NCBI GenBank assembly: GCA_965208745.1
Contig: CBDBPN010000004.1
Span: 3,410,001 to 3,474,000, forward strand
Source: VXNE01 sp965208745
Lineage (GTDB): Bacteria > Pseudomonadota > Gammaproteobacteria > Pseudomonadales > Azotimanducaceae
Length of the DNA stretch: 64,000 nt
Reading direction: 5' to 3'
Position numbers and translations under genes: made by a program
Notes under the pieces: generated by a model
What the model was told of the DNA's origin: nothing
Database searches by the model: none
Seen by the model: only the letters and a program-made list of their open reading frames with translations
Shown: positions 1-9,441 of the stretch, one piece after another
Numbering within the stretch: the stretch's first letter is position 1
Layout of the letters: every line of letters begins with the position of its first letter

Positions 1-2229
1 CCCCATCCCGCGGCCGAGCATCTTCGGGTTTGCACGGTGGACCACGGCGCGGGGGCCGTCGCGGTGGTGTGCGGCGCGCCCAACGTGCGCACGGGCGTCA
101 AGGCGCCCCTCGCGCGGACCGGGGCGCGGTTGCCGGGTACGGCGGTGGCCAGGCGGGAGATCCAGGGCGTCGTCTCCGACGGAATGCTCTGCTCCGCGGC
201 GGAACTGGATCTCGGCGACGACGGGGACGGCATCCTGGAGTTGCCCGACGCGTATGCACCGGGTGAGGAACTCGGCAGCGCGCTCGGTCTGGCCGACCGG
301 TGCATCGAGCTCGACCTCACCCCCAACCGCGGAGACTGCCTTTCGCTGCGCGGTATCGCGCGGGAAGTGGGGGTTCTGAACGACACGGCGGTCCGCGCGC
401 CGGAATGCCCCGCCGTCGCCCCCGCCCTCGACGACGTGTTCCCGGTCGAGATCGACGCCGGAGAAGGCTGCCCGCGCTACCTCAGCCGCGTGATCCGGGG
501 CGTGGACGTCCGTCGCCCGACACCGGTGTGGCTGCGGGAACGCCTGCGGCGGTCGGGCCTGCGCTCCATCGATCCGGTCGTCGACGTCACGAACTACGTG
601 CTGCTGGAACTCGGTCAGCCGATGCACGCGTTCGACCTGGACAGCCTGCAGAAGCGCGTCGTGGTCCGCTGGGCGCGTCCGGGCGAGTCGCTCGAGATGC
701 TCGACGGCCGCGAGGTCGCCCTCGAGCCGGACACGCTCCTCATCACCGACGACCGGGGGCCGGTCGGCATGGCGGGGGTGATGGGCGGCGCGAACTCCGC
801 GGTCGGTCCGGGGACCCGCAACGTCTTCATGGAGTGCGCGTATTTCGCTCCCGACGCGATTCACGGTACGGCACGCCGCTACGGCCTGCAGACGGATGCC
901 TCGCAGCGTTACGAGCGCGGCGTCGACCCGACTCTCCAGGAACCGGCCATGGAGCGCGCCATCGCGCTCCTGATCGAAGTGGCGGGCGGCGAGGCGGGGC
1001 CCGTCGTGGTGACCGAGAGCCGCGCTCACCTGCCCGAGGGGCGTACCGTGCGTCTGCGCCGCCGTCGGCTCGACCTGCTCGTCGGCGAGGTCGTCCCCGA
1101 CCGGGAGGTGGACCGTATCTTCGAGCGCTTGGAGTTTGCACCACGGCGGGAGGACGGGGAGGACGGGCCCGAGTGGCGCATCGCCGCGCCGGCCCACCGG
1201 TTCGACATCGCCATCGAGGAGGACCTGGTCGAAGAGGTCTGCCGCATCTACGGGTACAACCGGATCGGGCAAGACGACCCGACGGCGGCGTTACCGCTGC
1301 GAAGGGTCCCCCGGGACGTCGTCCCCCCGAGCCGGCTTGCGGACGCGCTCGTCGCCGCGGGCTACCGGGAGGCCATCACCTACAGCTTCGTCGAACCGGC
1401 TCTCGTCGAGCTGCTGGCGCCGGACGCCGCACCGGTGCGCATCGCGAACCCGATGTCGGTCGAGCAGTCCGTGATGCGCACCAGCCTGATGCCCGGCCTA
1501 CTGGGCGCGCTCCGCACGAACCTCGCTCGGCAACAGAACCGCGTACGGCTGTTCGAACTCGGGCAGTGCTTCCCGGAGGCATCTGGCGCCGCGCCGGAGG
1601 CGTCGATGGTGCTTCGCGTGGGAGGCATCGCCTGCGGTCCCCGTTTCCCGGAGTCCTGGGCGGCGGCTTCGGACGGGATCGACTTCCACGACGTGAAGGG
1701 CGATGTCGAGCGGCTGCTCGATGTCGGTGGCCTCCCGTACCGGATCGCGCCTGCCCGCGATCGCGCGCTGCACCCGGGGCAGTCGGCGGCGGTGTTCCTG
1801 GCCGGGCCAGACCTGGAAGCCGGGCGTTTCGGCCGCCTGCACCCGGAGGTGGAAAGCGTCCTGGATCTCGGACTGCCCGTGTTCGCCTTCGAGTTCGATG
1901 CCGACGCGCTGGTGGCCCGCCGCGCTCGCGAGCACCGTCCCGTGCCGAAGTTCCCGCGGGTTCGGCGGGACCTCGCCATCGTCGTCGATCGCGCCGTCTC
2001 GGCCGCGGAAGTCGAGGCCGCGGTCCGAAGCGTCCTGGGCGACGCGCTGAGCACCTTCACGCTCTTCGATGTCTATCGGGGAAAAAGCATTGATTCCAAT
2101 GAAAAAAGTCTCGGCCTGGGGTTGACGTTGCAGCATCCTTCGCGCACGCTTGCCGACGACGATATCACTCGCTACGTGGATATGACGCTGCGACGCCTGA
2201 AGACCGATTTCGGCGCTCGACTGCGTTGA
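1..2229 (+). CDS. pheT: Phenylalanine--tRNA ligase beta subunit, 5' truncated by window
   Basis: Large subunit of the (alpha-beta)2 cytoplasmic enzyme that charges tRNA-Phe. The open frame runs in from base 1, so the first residues lie outside; 742 codons are visible of the roughly 790-800 usual for the family. Near the start is the tRNA-binding (EMAP/OB-like) segment with the signature CGAPNV and the later GMLCS; the B3/4 and B5 regions follow (for example GGIRSIDPVVDVTNYV-like text around residue 180-200), and the last about 95 residues form the ferredoxin-fold anticodon-binding domain starting at PKFPRVRRDLAIVVD. It is followed 19 bp later by ihfA, the classical proteobacterial arrangement. 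Identification is secure; an internal GTG at 37 is not the start. Confidence 0.97.
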   Translation, partial: PHPAAEHLRVCTVDHGAGAVAVVCGAPNVRTGVKAPLARTGARLPGTAVARREIQGVVSDGMLCSAAELDLGDDGDGILELPDAYAPGEELGSALGLADRCIELDLTPNRGDCLSLRGIAREVGVLNDTAVRAPECPAVAPALDDVFPVEIDAGEGCPRYLSRVIRGVDVRRPTPVWLRERLRRSGLRSIDPVVDVTNYVLLELGQPMHAFDLDSLQKRVVVRWARPGESLEMLDGREVALEPDTLLITDDRGPVGMAGVMGGANSAVGPGTRNVFMECAYFAPDAIHGTARRYGLQTDASQRYERGVDPTLQEPAMERAIALLIEVAGGEAGPVVVTESRAHLPEGRTVRLRRRRLDLLVGEVVPDREVDRIFERLEFAPRREDGEDGPEWRIAAPAHRFDIAIEEDLVEEVCRIYGYNRIGQDDPTAALPLRRVPRDVVPPSRLADALVAAGYREAITYSFVEPALVELLAPDAAPVRIANPMSVEQSVMRTSLMPGLLGALRTNLARQQNRVRLFELGQCFPEASGAAPEASMVLRVGGIACGPRFPESWAAASDGIDFHDVKGDVERLLDVGGLPYRIAPARDRALHPGQSAAVFLAGPDLEAGRFGRLHPEVESVLDLGLPVFAFEFDADALVARRAREHRPVPKFPRVRRDLAIVVDRAVSAAEVEAAVRSVLGDALSTFTLFDVYRGKSIDSNEKSLGLGLTLQHPSRTLADDDITRYVDMTLRRLKTDFGARLR

Positions 2230-2248
2230 TCCGCGCTGAGTAGCCCCC

Positions 2249-2596
2249 GTGAGCGAACACGACGACAGCGGACTTCCCGACCGGCCGACGAGGTCGGATA
2301 CGCTGACGAAGGCCCGCATGGCCGACGGCCTGTTCGAGGAACTCGGGCTCAACAAGCGCGAGGCCAAGGAGATCGTCGAGCTGTTCTTCGAGGAGGTCCG
2401 GGTCGCCCTCGCGCGCAACGAGCCTGTCAAGCTGTCGGGGTTCGGCAACTTCGACCTGCGGGACAAGCGGGAACGGCCGGGCCGCAACCCGAAGACCGGC
2501 GAGGACATCCCCATCACCGCCCGCCGCGTGGTGACCTTCCGGCCGGGGCAGAAGCTGAAGGCGCGGGTGGAGGCGCATGCTGGAGCCTCCGAGTAA
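2249..2596 (+). CDS. ihfA: Integration host factor subunit alpha
   Basis: DNA-bending nucleoid protein that pairs with IHF-beta and assists recombination, replication and transcription. The 115-residue product shows the HU/IHF fold: helical dimerisation region (KARMADGLFEELGLNKREAK, about residues 21-40), LSGFG at 62-66 and the DNA-inserting arm GRNPKTGE at 78-85. It is longer than the usual 99-100 residues because of an acidic N-terminal extension of about 17 residues from the GTG start at 2249; a shorter start inside is possible but no good alternative codon with a ribosome site is obvious. The gene lies between pheT and a MerR gene and overlaps the latter by 20 bp, as in many gammaproteobacteria. 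Confidence 0.95.
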   Translation: MSEHDDSGLPDRPTRSDTLTKARMADGLFEELGLNKREAKEIVELFFEEVRVALARNEPVKLSGFGNFDLRDKRERPGRNPKTGEDIPITARRVVTFRPGQKLKARVEAHAGASE

Positions 2597-2930
2597 GGAA
2601 CTGCCCGCGATCCCGGGCAAGCGCTACTTCACCATCGGCGAGGTCGCGGAACTCTGCGACGTCAAGCCCCACGTACTGCGGTACTGGGAGGGCGAATTCG
2701 AGCAGCTCCGACCGGACAAGCGGCGCGGCAACCGGCGCTACTACCAGCGCCAGGACGTCATGGTCGTGCGCCAGATACGCGCCCTGCTGTACGAGCAGGG
2801 GTTCACCATCGGCGGGGCCCGCCAGCAACTGTCCGGCGGGGAGGCGAAGCAGGACCAGATTCGCTCGCGGCTCCTGATCCGGCAGACGATCTCGGAGCTC
2901 GAGGAAGTCCTGCAGGTCCTGCGCGGCTGA
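2577..2930 (+). CDS. MerR family transcriptional regulator (pheT-ihfA-linked)
   Basis: Small (117-residue) one-domain MerR protein that normally sits directly after ihfA. The winged helix begins at YFTIGEVAELCDVKPHVLRY (about residues 17-36) and continues to the RRGNRRYYQRQDV wing; a C-terminal helix (about 90-116, ISELEEVLQVLRG) is the likely dimerisation coil. There is no metal- or drug-binding domain beyond that helix, so the ligand, if any, is unknown. The ATG lies inside the end of ihfA, implying translational coupling. The function of this conserved neighbour is not established; family assignment is firm. Confidence 0.92.
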   Translation: MLEPPSKELPAIPGKRYFTIGEVAELCDVKPHVLRYWEGEFEQLRPDKRRGNRRYYQRQDVMVVRQIRALLYEQGFTIGGARQQLSGGEAKQDQIRSRLLIRQTISELEEVLQVLRG

Positions 2931-3348
2931 AGCGGAGGCTGATCAGATGGCTTGGTAGCCGTCGCTTTGTCAGTTCTGGAAGCCGTCGATGAGCGGCGCC
3001 CCGCACCGAACCATGCGCACGGGTTCGGAAATTGCCCAATGACGACGCTTGCGTCCGATGATCCTCGAACGTGGCTTCCCCCCACTTGCCGATCGCATTG
3101 AGAATGGCTCTGGACGGACGCGTTCCAAGAGGGCGTCTGAAGCGGTAGCCGCTTGATGCGCTGCCGCTGAAGTACCTGTGCAGCGCGTAGAGCATGGAGG
3201 CGAGGATCGATCCACGCCCGCTGACCGTAGCCTCTGTCGGCCGCCGAGAGCGTGATTCCCGAGAGGGCACAAAACCCGGTTGGGAACACACGGAGTTGGC
3301 ATGCCGACCCAATGTGTGGGTATCGGACTGCCAAGCTCGGACCTCATC
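2931..3348. other. Intergenic region, no gene recognised
   Basis: About 420 bp between the MerR gene and the convergent amidohydrolase gene. Open frames exist on the minus strand (for example one ending near 2970 with a C-terminus GAPLIDGFQN) but none has a ribosome-binding site or a family I recognise. Base composition is less GC-rich and less codon-biased than the neighbours, so it may be a decayed gene or remnant of an inserted element. In other gammaproteobacteria tRNA-Pro often follows the MerR gene here; in this window the tRNA is 6.6 kb further on. Confidence 0.4.
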
Positions 3349-4806
3349 TCAGCCGCCCGCCGCCAGTTCCGCCTCTCCGAGGAACGCCTCCACGTCGGCT
3401 TCGACCGCCGTCCCCTTGAAGAAGTCCCGGTTGCCGCTCGTCCAGAAGTGGACGGGGTTGTCGAACGTGAACGCCTTGAAGTCCTCGGGCGTCATCAGAC
3501 CGTCGTCCACCAGTTCGTAGGCTTCCTCGAGCACCTCCGACATCTCGGGCACGTCGAAATGCCCGATGTCCGAGCTGAACAGGGCGTTGATGCGGGTCCC
3601 CAGCGGGTTCACCCGGTCGTTGAACGCCCAGACGTTCATCCGGTCGTCCGCTTCGCAGCCGAAGTAGAAGTTGCCGAACAGGTCCCGGAAGTCCTCCACG
3701 CGCTCGATCCCGCAGGCGGCGAAGTCGTCCAGGGTCGCCTCGCCTCCGGTGTCCACGGACGCCTGCGTGTTGATGGCGGCGTACAGCGCGGCGTCGCGGC
3801 TTACCATGAGCCGGGCCATGTCCTCCGGACCGTATTGCCGGGCGAGTTCCATCAGGCCTTCATGGTCCAGGTTCGCGGGATCGACCACCTCGAGCGCCTC
3901 GGGATTGCGGATGCTCCAGTGTCCGATGAGGTCCGCGTAGAGCTGGCAGGCGTAGCTGACCCCGCCCTCGAGGAAGGCCATCGTCAGCGTGGGGAAGCGG
4001 CGCGACACGCCCCCGAGGAACATCGCCTTGCAGATGGCCTCCGCGGTGGAGGCGAAGTGGCCGATGTGGTTGTAGGTGAAGTTCGACGGGGACCGCCTGA
4101 GCGCGTAGCCGCGGCCGGAGGCATGGAAGGTCGGGGAGATGCCGAGTTCCACGCACTTCCGCCAGAGCGGGTCGTAGTCGTGGATGCTGTCGAGCCCGAG
4201 CACGTCGTACCAGTAGCCGAGCCGCGCGGCGCCCTCGTCGCCGTCCGCCGCCGCGGGCGCCGGCCGCGGCACCATGCCGGCGAACAGGGCCGCCTTCATG
4301 CCGAGCGTCCCGGTCGCGTACTCGAGTTCCTCGATCGCTACGTCGGGGGTGGCGGTCGGGATGACGGCGACCGGGGTGAGCCGGTCCGAGTAGTCGGCGA
4401 AGTACTCGGCCGCGAAGGTGTTGAACGCCCGCAGGGCCTGGCGCTGGAGGTCCTTGTCCTCCGTGACGGCCGCGGCGCCGGTCGGGTACATGACGCAGAA
4501 GTCGAGGCCGAGTTCGTCGAGGCGCTCGTAGAGGAGCCGCGGCATCATGGCCGTCGCGCGGTCGCGCGTGTTGGCCATCGGCACCTGCCAGAATCCCGGG
4601 TGCGCGGCGCGGTGGTGGCGGCGACCCTCGGGCCCCATGCGCTGCGCCTTGCCGATGAGCGAGTCGAGTCCGTCGAAGCACTCGGCCACCTTGCGCCCGG
4701 CGATCTTCGCGATGCGCTCCTTCATCATGGGTCCGAACTCGAGCCAGTGCGCGTCGGAATCGATGACGGGGTGCGTGAGCCTTGCGTGAATCTCCTGCGA
4801 GTGCAT
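3349..4806 (-). CDS. Amidohydrolase family protein (TIM-barrel metal-dependent hydrolase)
   Basis: Member of the amidohydrolase-related family (COG2159 type), which hydrolyses or decarboxylates cyclic or carboxylated substrates using a metal in a TIM barrel. The N-terminal metal motif is seen as VIDSDAHW (residues 14-21), and long aromatic-rich helices follow through a C-terminal IGHFDVPEMSEVLEEAYELV segment typical of this family. The ATG at 4806 is preferred over an ATG 13 codons upstream because it is preceded by a strong GGAGGAGGTCACG ribosome site. At 485 residues it is longer than decarboxylase members (about 330) and resembles uncharacterised environmental members. The substrate cannot be told from sequence. 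The gene is convergent with merR and is followed upstream by the patatin gene on the same strand. Confidence 0.85.
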   Translation of the reverse strand: MHSQEIHARLTHPVIDSDAHWLEFGPMMKERIAKIAGRKVAECFDGLDSLIGKAQRMGPEGRRHHRAAHPGFWQVPMANTRDRATAMMPRLLYERLDELGLDFCVMYPTGAAAVTEDKDLQRQALRAFNTFAAEYFADYSDRLTPVAVIPTATPDVAIEELEYATGTLGMKAALFAGMVPRPAPAAADGDEGAARLGYWYDVLGLDSIHDYDPLWRKCVELGISPTFHASGRGYALRRSPSNFTYNHIGHFASTAEAICKAMFLGGVSRRFPTLTMAFLEGGVSYACQLYADLIGHWSIRNPEALEVVDPANLDHEGLMELARQYGPEDMARLMVSRDAALYAAINTQASVDTGGEATLDDFAACGIERVEDFRDLFGNFYFGCEADDRMNVWAFNDRVNPLGTRINALFSSDIGHFDVPEMSEVLEEAYELVDDGLMTPEDFKAFTFDNPVHFWTSGNRDFFKGTAVEADVEAFLGEAELAAGG

Positions 4807-4891
4807 CGTGACCTCCTCCCGGTTCGAAACCTTGGAAGGTACCACGGAGGCCAGGTGCGGGGGTGGCCGTGGAAGGCGACCTCGCGCGTGG

Positions 4892-6304
4892 TCAGCCGTC
4901 GGCCGCGCGGAGGGCCTGCAACCGGACCGGGCTTGCGAGCCGGTCCAGGACGCCGGCGATCGTGCGTCCGATCAGGGTCGAGTTGCGGATGCGTTCGACG
5001 TGGGGCCACGTCGCCGCCTCGCCCTCGCGCACGAGCTTGCCGGTCTCTTCGGGACTGAGCGTCGAGATGAGCGCGGCGGGATCGAGGAAGCGGCGCTTCG
5101 GCATGATGTTGACGTCGGCGGTGTATTCCTGGGTGAGCACGCTGAACCCCATGCGCGTCATCACGTTGAGCGGGTAGACATCCTGCACGAGGCGCATCGC
5201 GAACGGATACGCGACGCGGAACCACTGCTGCCAGGACGACAGGTAGATGGACGCGAGCTGGGAGAACGGGTCGGGGCCCCGGGGCACCTGCGGCGACCAC
5301 ATCGCCACCGGGTTCGCCTGGCTCGCGATGAAGAAGTTGCAGCCGTAGACGCGGGCCAGGCGACCGGTGGGCATGTCGTCGGTGACGGAACCGTCGACCC
5401 ACTTTCTCGACCGTACGAACGGCAGCCGCTTCCCGTCCACCCCTCGGGCCGCGAGGGTCACCGGGGGAAAGACGCCGGGAATCGCGCACGTCGCCATGAC
5501 CGCTTCGCGTATCAGGGCGTTGGGCGACGTGACGGCGTTGAGGGTCCGCGACTGCTGCTGCACCTCGGCGGGCGCAACGGAAATGCTGAGATCGCGGCCG
5601 GACTCTTCGAGGGCCTCGCCGAACGTCAGGTCGGGCACGAGCGCCTCGACGGCCCCGTGCAGGTCGTCGCGGGTCACGCGCTTGCGGCGGAACGGCTGTT
5701 CGCCCGGCGCGTCCTGGAATGCCTGCCCGAACGCGTCCCGGTCGAACATCTCCTGCAGTGCCTCGTCGCTGCGCGTGCAGACGGTCGCCGCGACGAGCCC
5801 CCCGGCGCTCGCGCCCGAGATGACCGCCGGTAGGAGCCTCTGTTCGAGGAGCGCCTTGGCGACGCCGAGGTGGAACGGACCGAGCGACCCGGCCCCGGAG
5901 AGCATCAGCGCACAGTTGCCGAAGGCCTGACGGGCGCCCCGGAAGAACGCGAGCTTGCGGTCGAACGACAGGATCTCCTCGTCCGCGTCGGCCAGCTGTT
6001 CGAGCGCCCCCGCCAGTTCCCTGACGTAGTCCGAAATCAGGTCCTTCGTGCCGAGCGCGGCGCGGCCGTAGAGGCGCGACGAGCCCATGCCGCCCATGTT
6101 CCCGTGCAGCCCCTCGTTCAGGTAGTACAGGACCCGCCGGGGGTCGCCTTCCGCCCGCACGTCGACCAGTTCGTCCAGGCGGCGGCGGATCACCCGGTAG
6201 TCGAACAGGTCGGTCCGGTCGTCGGCCTTCCAACGCGCCGCGCCGGTCTGCTCGTCCCTGGCCTGCGCCTCGGCGCGCCACTCTTCGTAGTTTGCTGCGG
6301 TCAT
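4892..6304 (-). CDS. Patatin-like phospholipase / lipase with DUF3336
   Basis: Serine acyl-hydrolase of the patatin superfamily with the N-terminal DUF3336 domain found in yeast triacylglycerol lipases (TGL3/4/5). The nucleophile elbow is GASAGG at residues 164-169 (Ser166), preceded by the oxyanion stretch SGAGSLGPFHLGV (136-148), and the second dyad member is Asp304 in the DGS motif. The 470-residue length fits the family. There is no signal peptide, so it probably acts in the cytoplasm or at the membrane face, in lipid turnover. The gene is in the same orientation as the amidohydrolase and divergent from the TRAP transporter genes. Exact substrate unknown. Confidence 0.88.
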   Translation of the reverse strand: MTAANYEEWRAEAQARDEQTGAARWKADDRTDLFDYRVIRRRLDELVDVRAEGDPRRVLYYLNEGLHGNMGGMGSSRLYGRAALGTKDLISDYVRELAGALEQLADADEEILSFDRKLAFFRGARQAFGNCALMLSGAGSLGPFHLGVAKALLEQRLLPAVISGASAGGLVAATVCTRSDEALQEMFDRDAFGQAFQDAPGEQPFRRKRVTRDDLHGAVEALVPDLTFGEALEESGRDLSISVAPAEVQQQSRTLNAVTSPNALIREAVMATCAIPGVFPPVTLAARGVDGKRLPFVRSRKWVDGSVTDDMPTGRLARVYGCNFFIASQANPVAMWSPQVPRGPDPFSQLASIYLSSWQQWFRVAYPFAMRLVQDVYPLNVMTRMGFSVLTQEYTADVNIMPKRRFLDPAALISTLSPEETGKLVREGEAATWPHVERIRNSTLIGRTIAGVLDRLASPVRLQALRAADG

Positions 6305-6426
6305 GGGGGACGACGTGCCTCTTCGCGACGGGCATGGAAATCGTACCAGAGCGGCCGGTGCTTTCAGCCCAGTGCCCGCGGTGGGCGCGGCATAATAGGA
6401 GGCTTCCGCGGCTCCAGGATAGCCAG

Positions 6427-7533
6427 ATGGGCATCACCAACAGGACGGCGCTGATCGCGGTCGTCGTCGCGTTTCTGACCGGCATGCTCGCGACGCTGGC
6501 CGTCCGGCCGCCGGGGGAGGGCGGCCCGGCGGTGGCCTCGGCTTCGACTACGGCGGCCACGGTGCGCTGGCGCGTGCCGGTCGCCTTCTCGACCGCCCTG
6601 GAGGTGCTGGGCGACAACGTGCTCTGGGTAACGGACGCCATGCGGCGCGCATCCGGCGGCGCGGTACTGCTCACCCCCTACGAACCCGGGGAGATCGTGC
6701 CGGCCTTCAACATCGTCGATGCGGTGCGCGAGGGCAAGGTTCCGGCCGGCTATACCTGGCTGGGCTACGACCAGGGCAAGATTCCGGCGGCCCCGCTGCT
6801 CGGCGCCGTCCCCTTCGGCATGGAGCCGTGGGAGTTCATGGCGTGGTGGTTCGAGGGCGGCGGGCGCGAGCACGGCGAGGCGCTCTACGGCAAGTACGGC
6901 GTGCACCCCGTGCTCTGCGGGCTCATCAGTCCCGAGACGGCCGGGTGGTTCCGCAAGCCCATCGAGGCGCTGACCGACCTCGAGGGGCTCAAGATCCGCT
7001 TCGCGGGACTGGGCGGCAGGGTGATCGAGCGCTTGGGCGCGTCCGTCACGATGCTGCCGGGCGGCGAGATCTTCCAGGCGCTGGAGAAGGGCGCCATCGA
7101 CGCCACGGAATTCGCGCTGCCGAACGTCGACCAGGACCTGGGTTTCGACCGCGTCGCCAAGCTGAACTACTACCCGGGCTGGCACCAGCCGGCCACCTCG
7201 ACCCACCTCGTCGTGAACGCCGACGTGTGGGCCGGCCTCACCGACTCGGAACGCGGCGTCATCGAGACGGCGTGCACGGCCGGCGTCACCCGCAACCTCG
7301 CCAAGGCCGAAGCCGTGCAGGGCGCGGTGCTCGCCGGTTTCCCGGACAAGGGCGTGACCGCGGTGCGGCTGCCCTTGCCGATCCTGCGCGAACTCGAGCG
7401 GGTGACGGCCCGGGTGATGGCGGAGGAGGCCGAGCGGGACGAGGACTTCCGCGCCATCCACGCCTCGCAGCGGGCGTTCCGCGACGAGTACGCGTTGTGG
7501 AAGCGCTTCGCCTACCTGCCCAGGGACTTCTGA
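6427..7533 (+). CDS. TRAP transporter solute-binding protein (DctP type)
   Basis: Periplasmic substrate-binding component of a tripartite ATP-independent periplasmic transporter. The ATG at 6427 follows GGATAGCC and begins a 368-residue protein with a hydrophobic N-terminal segment (about residues 8-26, LIAVVVAFLTGMLATLAV), fitting an export signal. The mature part shows family features such as GLKIRFAGLGGRVIERLGAS and the PGGEIFQALEKGAIDATEFALP selectivity-helix region (about residues 215-240). An upstream in-frame extension to 6292 overlaps the divergent patatin promoter and is rejected as start. It is followed with no gap by DctQ and DctM, so the three form one operon. Ligand is probably an organic acid; the W/F-rich AWWFEGGGREHGEALY stretch resembles the branch annotated for 2-oxo acids or sugars acids, but this is not decided. 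Confidence 0.9.
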   Translation: MGITNRTALIAVVVAFLTGMLATLAVRPPGEGGPAVASASTTAATVRWRVPVAFSTALEVLGDNVLWVTDAMRRASGGAVLLTPYEPGEIVPAFNIVDAVREGKVPAGYTWLGYDQGKIPAAPLLGAVPFGMEPWEFMAWWFEGGGREHGEALYGKYGVHPVLCGLISPETAGWFRKPIEALTDLEGLKIRFAGLGGRVIERLGASVTMLPGGEIFQALEKGAIDATEFALPNVDQDLGFDRVAKLNYYPGWHQPATSTHLVVNADVWAGLTDSERGVIETACTAGVTRNLAKAEAVQGAVLAGFPDKGVTAVRLPLPILRELERVTARVMAEEAERDEDFRAIHASQRAFRDEYALWKRFAYLPRDF

Positions 7534-8061
7534 TTGGCCACCATCGACCTGCCCGAGACGCCGTTCTCGCGCGTCGTCGACCCGATCCTGATCGCGATCG
7601 GGAACGCCGTATCGTGGCTGTGGGTCGTGCTGCTGGCGGTCATCGTCGTCAACGTCGTCCTGCGCTATGCCCTCGCCCAGGGCCGGATCGAGTTCGAGGA
7701 GATCCAGTGGCACCTCTACTCGGTCGGCTTCATGCTGGGGCTTGGCTACGCGCTGCAGTCGGACGCCCACGTGCGCGTCGATGTCCTGCACGAGCGCTTC
7801 GCCCCGGTGACGCGGGCCTGGATCGACCTCTATGGGCTGGTGCTCTTCGTGCTGCCCTTCGTCGCGCTGATGCTGATCTACGGCGTGCGGTTCGTCGCGG
7901 ACAGTTTCGCGACCGGGGAGATCTCGAGTTCGCCCGGAGGGCTGCCCTACCGGTGGGCGATCAAGGCGGTCCTCGTGGCCGGGTTCGGGCTGCTGGGTCT
8001 CGCCGCGGTCTCGCGGCTGACGCGGCTCTGGAAGTTCCTCTTCCTCGGCGGCGGCCGCTAG
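7534..8061 (+). CDS. TRAP transporter small permease subunit (DctQ type)
   Basis: Four-helix membrane subunit that joins the binding protein to the large permease. The 175-residue protein has hydrophobic spans near residues 19-42, 60-75, 93-115 and 140-160 and contains the motif GRIEFEEIQWHLYSVGFMLG, characteristic of DctQ (polar EEIQWHL in an amphipathic helix). The start is a TTG immediately after the DctP stop (spacing zero), so it is probably translationally coupled to it. It lies between DctP and DctM. Confidence 0.9.
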   Translation: MATIDLPETPFSRVVDPILIAIGNAVSWLWVVLLAVIVVNVVLRYALAQGRIEFEEIQWHLYSVGFMLGLGYALQSDAHVRVDVLHERFAPVTRAWIDLYGLVLFVLPFVALMLIYGVRFVADSFATGEISSSPGGLPYRWAIKAVLVAGFGLLGLAAVSRLTRLWKFLFLGGGR

Positions 8062-8091
8062 GCGCTCCGCGCCGCCTCGAACGGGATCCCC

Positions 8092-9441
8092 ATGCCGGCC
8101 AACGAAATCCTCGCCCTCGTCATGTTCGTGGCCTTCATCGGCCTCGTCTTCACGGGCTTCCCGATCGCCTGGATCCTGGCTGGGCTCGCCATCCTCTTCA
8201 CGGCCCTCGCCATCGTGTTCGAGGTCGATTTCGGCATCGCCATCGGCGTGGACTGGGCGTACGCGTCGATCGGCGTCGAGCGCATCTGGAACGTCATGGA
8301 GAACTGGGTGATGGTCGCGTTGCCCATGTTCGTCTTCATGGGCCTCATGCTCGACCGGTCCGGGATCGCCAACCGGCTGATGAAGAGCTTTGCGCGGCTG
8401 TTCGGGCGCGCCGGGGGCGGGCTGGCGGTGACGATCACGCTGATCGGCGTCCTGCTGGCCGCGACCACGGGCATCATCGGCGCCTCGGTGGTGCTGCTCG
8501 CGCTGCTGGGATTGCCGATCATGCTGCGGGAGGGGTACGACCGCTCGCTCGCGGCGGGGACGGTGTGCGCGGTCGGCACGCTCGGCATCCTCATTCCGCC
8601 GAGCATCATGCTGGTGCTGATGGCGGACCGCATGGCCATGCCGGTCGGCGACCTCTTCCTGGGCGCGCTCTTTCCGGGCCTGCTGCTCTCCGGCCTCTAC
8701 GTGCTCTACCTGTTCGGTTACGGCGTGGTGCGCCCGGAGGGCGCGCCCAGGGCCGCGGCGGAGGAACCGCTGAACCTCGCCGCGCTGGGGGACCTCGCGC
8801 TCGCCATCCTGCCGCCCGCCGGCCTCATCCTGATGGTGCTCGGCAGCATCTTCTTCGGTCTGGCGACCCCAACGGAAGCCGCCGGCGTCGGCGCGGCCGG
8901 TGCCTTGCTCCTCGCCCTGGCCAACCGGGCGCTCGACCGCCGCGTGCTGACCGAAGTGGTCCGGGAGACCACCCGCACCACGGCCTTCATCTTCGGCATC
9001 CTGATCGGCGCGACGATGTACTCGCTGGTGCTACGCGGCCTCGGCGGCGACGAACTCATCGAACGCACGCTGCTCGACCTGCCCTTCGGGCCGACGGGCA
9101 TCGTCATCACGATCCTGTTCGTGACGTTCCTGCTCGGCTTCTTCCTCGACTGGATCGAGCTGACCCTCATCATCCTGCCGCTGGTGTCGCCGGTCGTGGT
9201 GCTGCTCGGCTTCGATCCGGTCTGGTTCACGGTGCTGTTCGCCGTCTGCCTGCAGACCAGCTTCCTGACGCCCCCGGTCGGCTTCGCGATCTTCTACCTG
9301 AAGGGCGTCGCCCCGCCGGGCGTGGACGCACCGACCATCTACCGCGGCGTCGTGCCGTTCATCCTGCTGCAGCTCCTGGGGCTCGCGGTGATCTTCAACT
9401 GGGAAGCGCTGGTGACGTGGCTGCCGGCGCAGGCGTACTGA
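8092..9441 (+). CDS. TRAP transporter large permease subunit (DctM type)
   Basis: Sodium-coupled transport channel subunit of the TRAP system. The 449-residue protein is almost entirely hydrophobic with about 12 spans, opens with a short periplasmic segment and a first helix at about 5-35, and carries the family hallmarks GTLGILIPPSIMLVLMADRMAMPVG-type re-entrant loop (about residues 163-187) and LATPTEAAGVGA (about 260-271). The second half repeats the architecture with FLDWIELTLIILPLVSPV. The ATG at 8092 follows the DctQ stop by 30 bp. It ends the operon about 100 bp before tRNA-Pro. Confidence 0.93.
   Translation: MPANEILALVMFVAFIGLVFTGFPIAWILAGLAILFTALAIVFEVDFGIAIGVDWAYASIGVERIWNVMENWVMVALPMFVFMGLMLDRSGIANRLMKSFARLFGRAGGGLAVTITLIGVLLAATTGIIGASVVLLALLGLPIMLREGYDRSLAAGTVCAVGTLGILIPPSIMLVLMADRMAMPVGDLFLGALFPGLLLSGLYVLYLFGYGVVRPEGAPRAAAEEPLNLAALGDLALAILPPAGLILMVLGSIFFGLATPTEAAGVGAAGALLLALANRALDRRVLTEVVRETTRTTAFIFGILIGATMYSLVLRGLGGDELIERTLLDLPFGPTGIVITILFVTFLLGFFLDWIELTLIILPLVSPVVVLLGFDPVWFTVLFAVCLQTSFLTPPVGFAIFYLKGVAPPGVDAPTIYRGVVPFILLQLLGLAVIFNWEALVTWLPAQAY

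Noticed and set aside
2931..3347. Transposase remnant on the minus strand
   Set aside because: The frames look somewhat protein-like near the end (GAPLIDGFQN) but I could not place them in a known transposase family; left as unassigned.
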